Source: AEGEAN-183 sp964342745
GTDB taxonomy: Bacteria > Pseudomonadota > Gammaproteobacteria > Magnimaribacterales > Magnimaribacteraceae
NCBI GenBank assembly: GCA_964342745.1
Contig: CAYFFW010000006.1
Location: 1-56,396, forward strand
DNA: 56,396 nt
Direction of reading: 5' to 3'
The notes beneath the pieces were generated by a model. The model did not search any database and was not told where the DNA came from. It saw nothing but the letters and a program-made list of their open reading frames with translations. Shown piece by piece: positions 16,752-24,503 of this stretch (position 1 is the first letter of the stretch; each line of letters opens with the position of its first letter). Position numbers and translations under genes: made by a program.

Positions 16752-17220
16752 CAATAAAAAATTATTTATTTTTATATTCTTATTTTCAACTTTCTTAGTT
16801 GAAGCGGAAACATCAAAAGAGATATATAGTTTTGTTAATAATGAAGATAAACAAAAATTTTATTCTCTCTTAAATACTTACAGGTGTCCTAAATGCCAAA
16901 GTTCTAATTTAGCTGGTTCAGATGCACCTATAGCAAAAGATTTAAAAAGAGAGATTTATAGGTTAATTCAGGAAGGAAAAACTGAGGAAGAGATAGAGAC
17001 ATTCCTTAGGTCTAGATATGGAGATTTTATACTTTATAGGCCTGCCTTTAGAGACAACACCTTAATACTTTGGATTGGTCCATTTGTCTTACTTTTATTA
17101 ATTATTTCTTTTTTAGTATTTTGGAACATCTCTTCAAAAAGAAAAACAGAAGATACACAGGCTGAAAAAATTGTAAAAGTTATAGAGAAGACTAGGCTTA
17201 AAAAGCTTATTGAAGATTAA
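16744..17220 (+). CDS. ccmH: Cytochrome c-type biogenesis protein CcmH
   Basis: The 158-residue protein has a signal peptide, the redox motif RCPKCQSSNLAGSDAPIAKDL (CPKC at about 43-46) and a C-terminal membrane helix (about 101-124) followed by a charged tail. It reduces apocytochrome thiols together with CcmG. Its size equals the N-terminal half of the E. coli fusion CcmH; the TPR half is the separate gene ccmI, directly downstream. Confidence 0.95.
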   Translation: MSNNKKLFIFIFLFSTFLVEAETSKEIYSFVNNEDKQKFYSLLNTYRCPKCQSSNLAGSDAPIAKDLKREIYRLIQEGKTEEEIETFLRSRYGDFILYRPAFRDNTLILWIGPFVLLLLIISFLVFWNISSKRKTEDTQAEKIVKVIEKTRLKKLIED

Positions 17221-18066
17221 GTGTTTTATTTATTAGGAATAATAATTCTCGTAAGCCTTACCACATTTATGGGGGTTAAATTTTACTTATCAAACCATTC
17301 AGTTTATGACAGAAGAAAAGCAAATGTTCGATTATTCAAGTTAGAGAAAAAGGATTTAGAGGTAAATAAAGATTTACCTAAAGCAGTAAAACAATTGCTA
17401 ATTAATGAAAGAGAACAGTCTCTTCTTCAGGATGTTCCTAAAGAAAAAGAACTAGCTGTTTTTCCTAAGCAAGGAAATTTATTTAAGCCTTTTATTTTTT
17501 CTTTATTCACTTTTTTAGCTATTTCTGGAATCTATTTCAAGCCTCTTTCATTGGGAGCGATAAATGAGTTTCAAAGCCATCAATCTTTATATAGTTTTAT
17601 GCAAGCTGATACAGGTATTCGAGATAAAAGAAGAACTGTAATAGAAGAGCAATTAAATTTACAGATAAGGAATCAACAAATTAGTGCCACTGAGATTTAT
17701 GTGTTGGCTAATCAATTTAAGGATATAGATGAGTTTTTTCTAGCTAGTCTTCTACTAAAAAAATTAACCCAAGAGTTTTCTAATGAGATTCCTCTAGAAG
17801 TTTATGCAGAATATGCTCAGAGTCTTTTCTTTAGAGATAAGAAGAAGTTTTCTGATGATGTACAAAATGCTCTTACGTTAGCATTGGAGAAGTCTCCTCT
17901 AGACCCTATTGCTTTAACTCTTAAAGGAATTAGATATCTTCAAGAAGGAGATGTTGATTCAGCTATGGTGGCATGGGAAAAAGCCAAGGCTAATGCTGTG
18001 AATGAGAGAGAAAAATTTACTATACAAGAAGCAATTAATACTGTTAATTCAATCAGAAATCAGTAG
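17221..18066 (+). CDS. ccmI: Apocytochrome c chaperone CcmI
   Basis: The 281-residue protein begins with a membrane helix (FYLLGIIILVSLTTF), has a second one at about 90-106, and continues into a periplasmic helical TPR region (ALEKSPLDPIALTLKGIRYLQEGD near 220-245). CcmI binds the C-terminus of apocytochrome c for delivery to CcmFH. The start is a GTG directly after the ccmH TAA, with no spacer. The similarity is mainly structural, so the call leans on position as the last gene of the operon. Confidence 0.82.
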   Translation: MFYLLGIIILVSLTTFMGVKFYLSNHSVYDRRKANVRLFKLEKKDLEVNKDLPKAVKQLLINEREQSLLQDVPKEKELAVFPKQGNLFKPFIFSLFTFLAISGIYFKPLSLGAINEFQSHQSLYSFMQADTGIRDKRRTVIEEQLNLQIRNQQISATEIYVLANQFKDIDEFFLASLLLKKLTQEFSNEIPLEVYAEYAQSLFFRDKKKFSDDVQNALTLALEKSPLDPIALTLKGIRYLQEGDVDSAMVAWEKAKANAVNEREKFTIQEAINTVNSIRNQ

Positions 18067-18139
18067 TTTCATTAAGTTAAATAGACTAGACTTATACAGC
18101 AAATGGAAAGATATTCTTGTCTTTCGCTGTCGTCTTACC

Positions 18140-18167
18140 TTAGGGCGAAGGGCTTCTTCCCCCCTAA
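18140..18167 (+). other. Imperfect hairpin between ccmI and smc
   Basis: TTAGGG (18140-18145) can pair with CCCTAA (18162-18167) around an inner GAAG/CTTC. The 113-nt gap contains no credible gene. The stem lacks a T-run, so it does not look like an intrinsic terminator. It lies 12 nt before the smc start and could affect smc translation, or it may be incidental. Confidence 0.35.
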
Positions 18168-18179
18168 ATCAGGTCAAAA

Positions 18180-20654
18180 ATGAAGCTTAAGTCAGTAAAG
18201 CTTGCAGGATTTAAGTCATTTGTTGATCCAACTACAATATCTTTTCCTCATGAATTAACAGCCATTGTAGGACCAAATGGGTGTGGTAAATCTAATGTTA
18301 TAGACGCTGTAAGGTGGGTCCTAGGTGAGAGTTCAGCAAAGAATTTAAGAAGCCAGTCTATGTCAGAAGTAGTCTTTAATGGTTCTGTATCAAGAAAACC
18401 AGTTTCAAGGGCTTCAGTTGAGCTTTTCTTTGATAATTCTGATGGAAGGATTGGTGGAGAATTTGCTGATTATAATGAAATTTCTGTTAGAAGAACTTTG
18501 GATATTGATGGGCAATCAAATTATTACCTCAATGGTACTAGTTGTAGAAAAAGAGATATAACTGATCTTATTTTAGGTACCGGATTAGGACCAAGAAGTT
18601 ATGCAATTATAGAACAAGATATGATCTCTAGGCTTGTAAGTTCTAAGCCAGAAGAAATGAGATCATATATTGAAGAGGTTGCAGGAATCTCTAGATACCT
18701 GGAAAGAAGAAAAGAAACTGAATCTAGAATAAAACGAACAAAAGACAATCTAAGTAGGTTAGAAGATTTAAGAGAAGAAATAGGGCGATTACTTTTTAAA
18801 TTAAAACAACAAGCAAGAGCAGCTGAAAGATATGGCGAACTTAGAAAAGAAGAAGCCTTCATGAAGGGCCTCGTTTGGTCTTGCCAATGGCAGGAAAAAG
18901 CAAATCAAGTTAGATTAAAGGAAGAAGAGGTAAGGCTTCAAAATATTAAACTCGAGGAAATGAACGCCTTAAAAACGACTTCTGACTCCGATATTAATAA
19001 ATTAAGAACAAGCCAAATGGAATTGCAGACCAAGATGGATAAAGTGCAACAGAACTTTTATAGCCTAGGAGCAGAAATATCTAGAGCTGAGCAAGATATA
19101 GCTGAAAATAGGAATAGGTCTTTGGAAATAAATTCTAACTTACAGAAAAGTAGAGAAAGCATTACTATTAAAAGTGAAGAGATTCAGAAGATTTCTAAAG
19201 AAATTAAAAAACTTCAATTATCTATCTCTCAAATCAGACCTGAATTGGATCAGTTAAGAGAAAATCAGTTATCAGAAGCTGATCAAGATAATGAGATAGA
19301 AGGAGTCCAAAAAGACTGGGATTCTTTTTCATCAGAACTTGAAAAACTTCTTACAATGCTAAAAAAAGCTGAAGTAGAACTTTTATCCATTTTATCTAGA
19401 GGTAAGGTGCAGAAAGAAAATGTACTCAAAGAGTCCGGTTTAGAGGAAGTAAAAGGCTCCCTGGAATCTTTACTGGGTATTCCAACAAAATTAATTCTAA
19501 AAACAAAATCTTTATTTGAAGGATCTGGTAAAGAAGAAAGACTTAAACTTCTGGATCAGACTCAGGAGTATGCTGATTCGCAAGCTTTGCTTGCTAGTAA
19601 GACATCAAAGTTAGATCACTTAAATTCTGAAGTTAGTTTATTAGAAGAGGAAATTTCTACTTTAAAACATGAAGCTGATTTAAATCTAGAACCACTTCAA
19701 CAAATGGAGGATTCTTTAAAGGTACTTCTTCAATCAAGATTAAAAGTAGAAGAAGAAATGGTTTCTATAAGAAAAACTATTGAAGATTCGTCTGAAAGTA
19801 TAAGAAGTATTGAAAAAGAAAGGATGGAGAAAGAACAAGGAGTGTTAACTTCAAGAGAAGTCTTAGAATCACTTAGATTGGAGCTTCAAGCTGGCCAGAT
19901 AGAGGCAGATAACATAGAGAAGCAGGTTAAAGAAAATAATTTAGATTTAAGGAAATTATTAAGTGCGTTAGATGAAGACAAAAAAGTAGAAGATTATCAA
20001 GGTGAGTTAGAAAAGATTGAAAGAAAGATTTCTAGGCTAGGTGCAATAAATCTTGCTGCTATGGAAGAATATGCTTTAGAGGAAGAGAGGAAGTCTCATT
20101 TAGATAATCAACATGAAGAATTAATCAGGGCATTAGATACCCTTCAAAATGCCATAAGCAAAATAGACAAGGAAACTAGAACTACTTTTAAAGATACTTT
20201 TGATGATTTAAATAGAAGCTTAGCTAACTCATTTCCCAAGCTTTTTGGAGGAGGGCATGCTGAGTTAATTTTATTAGATGATGATCTGCTTACAGCTGGT
20301 ATAGGAATACTAGCGAAACCTCCAGGAAAGAAAAACACAAGCGTTTCACAATTATCAGGAGGGGAAAAAGCACTTACAGCAATAGCCCTAGTCTTTGCTT
20401 TCTTTGAACTTAATCCTGCACCTTTCTGTATGTTAGATGAAGTTGATGCACCTCTTGATGATTTGAACACAATGAGGTTTATAAGTTTAGTAGAAGAAAT
20501 GTCAGATAAAGTGCAATTTGTTTACATAACTCATAATAAAATCTCTATGGAAAAGAGTAAGCACCTTATGGGTGTTACGATGCAAGAACCTGGAGTTTCT
20601 AGAATGGTAGCAGTTGATGTAGAAGAAGCTATTAGACTTGCTGCAACAGCATAA
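18180..20654 (+). CDS. smc: Chromosome segregation protein Smc, short form lacking a recognisable hinge
   Basis: Both ATPase head halves are intact: Walker A GPNGCGKS (31-38), QDMISRLVSSKPEE and the GxGxG-like TGLGPRSYAIIEQ near 140, then the C-terminal signature QLSGGEKALTA (about 722-732) and Walker B FCMLDEVDAPLDD (about 749-761). Between them are long coiled-coil segments (about 165-360 and 480-640). The protein has only 824 residues against about 1150-1190 for usual bacterial Smc. The middle part (about 400-470) shows no glycine-rich hinge dimer motif. The gene lies directly before zipA and ligA, as in Pseudomonas. No scpA or scpB is in the window. Confidence 0.9.
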   Translation: MKLKSVKLAGFKSFVDPTTISFPHELTAIVGPNGCGKSNVIDAVRWVLGESSAKNLRSQSMSEVVFNGSVSRKPVSRASVELFFDNSDGRIGGEFADYNEISVRRTLDIDGQSNYYLNGTSCRKRDITDLILGTGLGPRSYAIIEQDMISRLVSSKPEEMRSYIEEVAGISRYLERRKETESRIKRTKDNLSRLEDLREEIGRLLFKLKQQARAAERYGELRKEEAFMKGLVWSCQWQEKANQVRLKEEEVRLQNIKLEEMNALKTTSDSDINKLRTSQMELQTKMDKVQQNFYSLGAEISRAEQDIAENRNRSLEINSNLQKSRESITIKSEEIQKISKEIKKLQLSISQIRPELDQLRENQLSEADQDNEIEGVQKDWDSFSSELEKLLTMLKKAEVELLSILSRGKVQKENVLKESGLEEVKGSLESLLGIPTKLILKTKSLFEGSGKEERLKLLDQTQEYADSQALLASKTSKLDHLNSEVSLLEEEISTLKHEADLNLEPLQQMEDSLKVLLQSRLKVEEEMVSIRKTIEDSSESIRSIEKERMEKEQGVLTSREVLESLRLELQAGQIEADNIEKQVKENNLDLRKLLSALDEDKKVEDYQGELEKIERKISRLGAINLAAMEEYALEEERKSHLDNQHEELIRALDTLQNAISKIDKETRTTFKDTFDDLNRSLANSFPKLFGGGHAELILLDDDLLTAGIGILAKPPGKKNTSVSQLSGGEKALTAIALVFAFFELNPAPFCMLDEVDAPLDDLNTMRFISLVEEMSDKVQFVYITHNKISMEKSKHLMGVTMQEPGVSRMVAVDVEEAIRLAATA

Positions 20655-20659
20655 ATACC

Positions 20660-21310
20660 ATGTTCAATCTCATAGAGCTTCTTACAGTAATAATAGGATT
20701 ATTACTAGCTCTAGTATTTGTTGATGGTATTAGGAGATCTATTCGGAACAGAAAAAGTAGATTAAAAGTTGATCTTGTACCCGCTAGTGAGATACAAAAC
20801 TTGCCTGAAAGTCAGGAAGAAGATTTACCTAATTTTACTCTTGAAGAAGAGAATACAAATAACTTAAATAAGCATGAACAAGATACTGTTGATACAAAAG
20901 CCAACTCTCTCATTATTTTTAACCTCTGTTCTGAAGATTCAGACAGTTTTTCGTTTGAAATCCTTTCAAAAAAGCTTTCAGCTTATAACTTTTCGTTCGA
21001 GGAGAATGGCTTCTTTGTTTTTAAAGATAGCTCTGATCAAATATTGTTTAGACTAATAAATGCTAAAAAACCAGGTAATTTCTTGTTTGAAAGAAAATCC
21101 TCTGATATTGCTCTGGTATTAGATCCCACTAGATCTAGTAAAGTTATAGAGTCTTTTGATTTAATGTATTCAGTAGCTTTTTTCATTTCTGAAACTTTTT
21201 CTTGTAGCTTATTAGATATGAATAGAAATCTTTTAACTAAGCAGATGCTTGAACACATGAGGAATGAGTCCCAAGAGTTTCAAAGGCAACACCTTGCTAA
21301 CGTTAGTTAA
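20660..21310 (+). CDS. zipA: Cell division protein ZipA
   Basis: The 216-residue protein begins with a membrane anchor (about 5-22) and a basic juxtamembrane stretch GIRRSIRNRKSRLKV. A short acidic linker follows, then a C-terminal FtsZ-binding domain (about 75-210). ZipA tethers FtsZ to the inner membrane at the septum. The linker is much shorter than in E. coli (328 residues). It starts 5 nt after smc and ends 12 nt before ligA, a conserved gammaproteobacterial neighbourhood that supports the call. Confidence 0.9.
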   Translation: MFNLIELLTVIIGLLLALVFVDGIRRSIRNRKSRLKVDLVPASEIQNLPESQEEDLPNFTLEEENTNNLNKHEQDTVDTKANSLIIFNLCSEDSDSFSFEILSKKLSAYNFSFEENGFFVFKDSSDQILFRLINAKKPGNFLFERKSSDIALVLDPTRSSKVIESFDLMYSVAFFISETFSCSLLDMNRNLLTKQMLEHMRNESQEFQRQHLANVS

Positions 21311-21322
21311 ATCTTATTAATT

Positions 21323-23350
21323 ATGAAGCAAAAGAAAGAAGACGAGCTTCGGATTAAGGAAATCTCAGATTTAATTAGGGAGCACTCTCACAATTATCAT
21401 GTTCTCGACGATCCAGAAATTGAAGATTCTGAATATGATAAATTATTCCAAGAGTTAATATCTTTAGAGAAGAAATTTCCAGAATTAATTTCTGATACTT
21501 CTCCAACACAAAGAGTTGGATCTAAGCCTTCAGAAGGCTTCAATAAAGTCAATCACGGCACTCCAATGCTTTCTTTAGAAAATGCTTTTGTAGGCAAGGA
21601 TCTAGAGGATTTTGATAAAAGAGTTAGAGAGAGGTTGTTAACTGAAGGTTCTATTCAATATTGTTGCGAACCAAAGTTAGATGGCATAGCAGTCAATTTA
21701 TTTTATGAAAAAGGTGTTTTATCAAAAGCGGCTACACGTGGAGATGGAACAGTAGGAGAGGATATTACTCACAATATAAGAACTCTACCTTTAGTTCCTT
21801 TAAAATTAATTCAAAAAGAAGGATCCATGAAGGTACCTAATTCTCTTGAGATAAGAGGAGAAGTTTTTATTGAAAAACTAGAGTTTAAAAAAATAAATGA
21901 ATATTTTAATAAAACAGGGATTAAAGCTTTTGCTAATCCTAGGAACGCTGCGGCTGGAAGTTTGAGGCAATTAGATCCTACCGTTACTGCTTCAAGACCT
22001 TTAAAGCTTTTTATTCATGGATATGGTACGTCTGAATCCTCTTATAATAAAATCCCAACCAATCAATTTGACATGTTAGAGCTTTTTAAGGCTTGGGGCT
22101 TTCCAGTAAACCCTGAAACTAAAGTGGTAGAAGGAGTAGAGGCTTGTAAAAATTATTTCAAAGAGATAGAGGTAAAAAGGAAGGACTTACCTTATGAAAT
22201 AGATGGTGTAGTTTATAAAGTAAATAATTTTATTTTACAAGAAAGATTGGGAAATGTGTCTAGAGCTCCCAGGTGGGCTATTGCTAGGAAATTTCCTGCA
22301 GAAACGGCAAAAACATTGATAAATGCAATAACTTTTCAGGTAGGAAGATTAGGAAGTATCACCCCAGTTGCTGAGTTAGAGCCTGTTAAAGTTGCTGGGG
22401 TTACTATTTCTAATGCGAGCCTACATAACTTTGATGAGGTTGAGAGGCTTGATGTAAGGAAAGGTGATCAGGTGATAATAAAGAGAGCAGGTGATGTTAT
22501 TCCACAAATTACAAGAGTTGTTCTTCAAGAATCAGTAAAAAGAAAATCAAAACTTAAGCTTCCTAAATCTTGCCCTTCTTGCACTAGTACTCTGGTCAGA
22601 GAAGAAGGAGTTTCAGCCTTAAGGTGTATAAAAGGTGAGGAATGCCCTGCCCAGTTAATTGAAATAATTAAACATTTTGTTTCTAGGAATGCTATGAACA
22701 TTGAAGGGTTGGGAGACAAAATAATTAGATTATTAATTAAAGAAGGGCTAGTAGAGAAAGTTTCTGATCTTTATAAGATAAAAAAAGAGGACATTGTTTC
22801 ACTTGAAGGTTTTGGACCAAAATCATCAGCCAATTTAGAGAACTCTATTCAATCTAGCAAAGATACCTCTCTTCAAAGGTTTGTATATGCATTAGGAATT
22901 AGAGAAGTAGGTGAAGCTACAGCACTTAATTTAGCCCTCAATTTCCAAAATATAGAAAACTTAATTGAAGCTACTAAGGCTGAATTAACAGAGATAAATG
23001 ATATAGGGCCAATAGCAGCAGGATTTATATTTGAGTATTTCTCTAATAAAAATTCTCTTTCACTTTTAAAAGAATTGAGAGAACTTGGTCTAAATCTTTC
23101 TGCTCCAAAGAAAGACGATTCTTCAAACTTTTCTGGAAAAACTATAGTTTTAACTGGAGTTTTTTCTTCTCTATCCAGAAGCGAATTAAAAGAAAACTTA
23201 ATCGTTAGGGGAGCAAAAGTAACTTCAAGCGTTTCTTCTAGAACAGATTTTTTAATTTCAGGAGTTAATCCTGGTTCAAAAGTTTCTAAGGCTCAAGAGT
23301 TGAAAGTAGAAATCTTAACTGAAGAGGAATTATTAAAAATACTGAACTAA
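21323..23350 (+). CDS. ligA: NAD-dependent DNA ligase LigA
   Basis: The 675-residue protein is full length. The adenylation motif EPKLDGIAVNL carries the nucleophilic Lys118, followed by TRGDGTVGEDIT and EIRGEVF. An OB fold, a four-Cys zinc finger (CPSC ... C ... ECPAQ, about 411-435), helix-hairpin-helix repeats and a C-terminal BRCT domain (about 597-675, SGKTIVLTGVFSSLSR) come in the standard order. It seals nicks in replication and repair using NAD+. It is probably cotranscribed with zipA. Confidence 0.97.
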   Translation: MKQKKEDELRIKEISDLIREHSHNYHVLDDPEIEDSEYDKLFQELISLEKKFPELISDTSPTQRVGSKPSEGFNKVNHGTPMLSLENAFVGKDLEDFDKRVRERLLTEGSIQYCCEPKLDGIAVNLFYEKGVLSKAATRGDGTVGEDITHNIRTLPLVPLKLIQKEGSMKVPNSLEIRGEVFIEKLEFKKINEYFNKTGIKAFANPRNAAAGSLRQLDPTVTASRPLKLFIHGYGTSESSYNKIPTNQFDMLELFKAWGFPVNPETKVVEGVEACKNYFKEIEVKRKDLPYEIDGVVYKVNNFILQERLGNVSRAPRWAIARKFPAETAKTLINAITFQVGRLGSITPVAELEPVKVAGVTISNASLHNFDEVERLDVRKGDQVIIKRAGDVIPQITRVVLQESVKRKSKLKLPKSCPSCTSTLVREEGVSALRCIKGEECPAQLIEIIKHFVSRNAMNIEGLGDKIIRLLIKEGLVEKVSDLYKIKKEDIVSLEGFGPKSSANLENSIQSSKDTSLQRFVYALGIREVGEATALNLALNFQNIENLIEATKAELTEINDIGPIAAGFIFEYFSNKNSLSLLKELRELGLNLSAPKKDDSSNFSGKTIVLTGVFSSLSRSELKENLIVRGAKVTSSVSSRTDFLISGVNPGSKVSKAQELKVEILTEEELLKILN

Positions 23351-23355
23351 GGATA

Positions 23356-23961
23356 ATGAAACTTAAAACTTTATTTTTATTATCTTCATTATTACTATCA
23401 GCCTGTTCTATAACTGGCCCCCCTTCAAATACTTTAGATGTTTGCGAGATATTTCAAGAAAAAAAATCTTGGTATAAGGCAGCCAATAGAAGCGAAGAAA
23501 GATGGGGAGTACCTGTTTCAGTATCTATGGCTTTTATTAAACAGGAGTCAAGTTTTATTGCTGCTGCAAAACCACCCAGGGTTAAGGTTTTAAGATTTAT
23601 TCCATGGAAAAGACAGAGCTCAGCAAAAGGATATTCTCAGGCAATAGATGGAACTTGGGAAATGTATCTAAATGAAAGAGGGAAGTGGCTCAAGTCTCGA
23701 AATAATTTTGATGATGCTGTTGATTTTATAGGGTGGTATAACGCTAAGAGCATAAAAAAATTCAATATTAAAAACACCAATGCTAAAGACTTATATCTTG
23801 CTTATCACGAAGGTTGGGCTGGATACACTAGAAAAAGTTATAGAAAAAAGCCTTGGCTAATCAAAGTGGCTGTAAAAGTGCAAAAACAGTCTAATGTTTA
23901 TAATGGTCAATATAAGGAATGCAAACAAAAATTAGGAAAAAAGGTTTTTAAACTTTTTTAG
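23356..23961 (+). CDS. Lytic transglycosylase-like SLT-domain lipoprotein
   Basis: The 201-residue protein has a lipoprotein signal peptide with lipobox LLSAC at about 13-17. An SLT-like domain follows, with a probable catalytic Glu in AFIKQESSF and later AKGYSQAIDGTWEMY and LAYHEGWAGY. These features match a small family of outer-membrane transglycosylases annotated next to ligA/zipA in Pseudomonas-like genomes. It should cleave peptidoglycan glycan strands from the outer-membrane side. It begins 5 nt after ligA. The basic KRQSSAKGYSQ region replaces the usual GLMQLMP motif, so activity is inferred. Confidence 0.78.
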   Translation: MKLKTLFLLSSLLLSACSITGPPSNTLDVCEIFQEKKSWYKAANRSEERWGVPVSVSMAFIKQESSFIAAAKPPRVKVLRFIPWKRQSSAKGYSQAIDGTWEMYLNERGKWLKSRNNFDDAVDFIGWYNAKSIKKFNIKNTNAKDLYLAYHEGWAGYTRKSYRKKPWLIKVAVKVQKQSNVYNGQYKECKQKLGKKVFKLF

Positions 23962-23981
23962 AATAGTTTTAGAATATAACT

Positions 23982-24503
23982 GTGAAGAATACACTTTTAA
24001 TTATTATTTTCTCTTTTGTCTTTGTGGGATGCGCAACAACCCTGAAGATAGAATCGGATTCAGATCAGGTTTATGACCTTTCCTCTTACAAAAGTTTTAA
24101 GATTGAAACTTCTTCTTTAGAAGAAGACCCCTCTCAGATAGGTATTAATCCTATATTTTTACAAAGGGCGTCTAGGTCAATTGAATCATCTTTATCGAGT
24201 TTAGGTTTGGTTAAATCTACAGACCCAGATTTGATTGTCAGGTTCTTTATTGCAACTGAAAGAGAAGTTGATAGAAGTCAAAGCTTTAGTTCCTGGTACA
24301 GAAGAGGTTATTACGATGATTCTGACCACAGATATTATCGTGTAGATAAAGATGCTTTAACAATTAGGTTTCATGATGCTAAATCCGAAGAGGTGGTTTG
24401 GTATGCCTTCTCTAGGTTTAAAAGGTCTAAAGCCCCTAAAGAACAAGAAGAAGTTGATAATCTTATAGAACAAGCAATGGCTTCTTTTAAGACTTCTTTG
24501 TAA
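23982..24503 (+). CDS. DUF4136 lipoprotein
   Basis: The 173-residue protein starts at a GTG and has a lipoprotein signal with lipobox FVGC at about 14-17. The mature part matches the DUF4136 layout: a YDLSSYKSFKIE strand near the start, a helix with RASRSIESSLSSLGL, then DPDLIVRFFIATE. The function of the family is unknown, and members are periplasmic lipoproteins. The 3' end overlaps the convergent mnmC by 17 nt. Confidence 0.82.
   Translation: MKNTLLIIIFSFVFVGCATTLKIESDSDQVYDLSSYKSFKIETSSLEEDPSQIGINPIFLQRASRSIESSLSSLGLVKSTDPDLIVRFFIATEREVDRSQSFSSWYRRGYYDDSDHRYYRVDKDALTIRFHDAKSEEVVWYAFSRFKRSKAPKEQEEVDNLIEQAMASFKTSL

Noticed and set aside
18002..18190. Small open frame of 62 codons across the ccmI end and the smc start
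   Set aside because: It overlaps two real genes in another frame and its product has no recognisable features.
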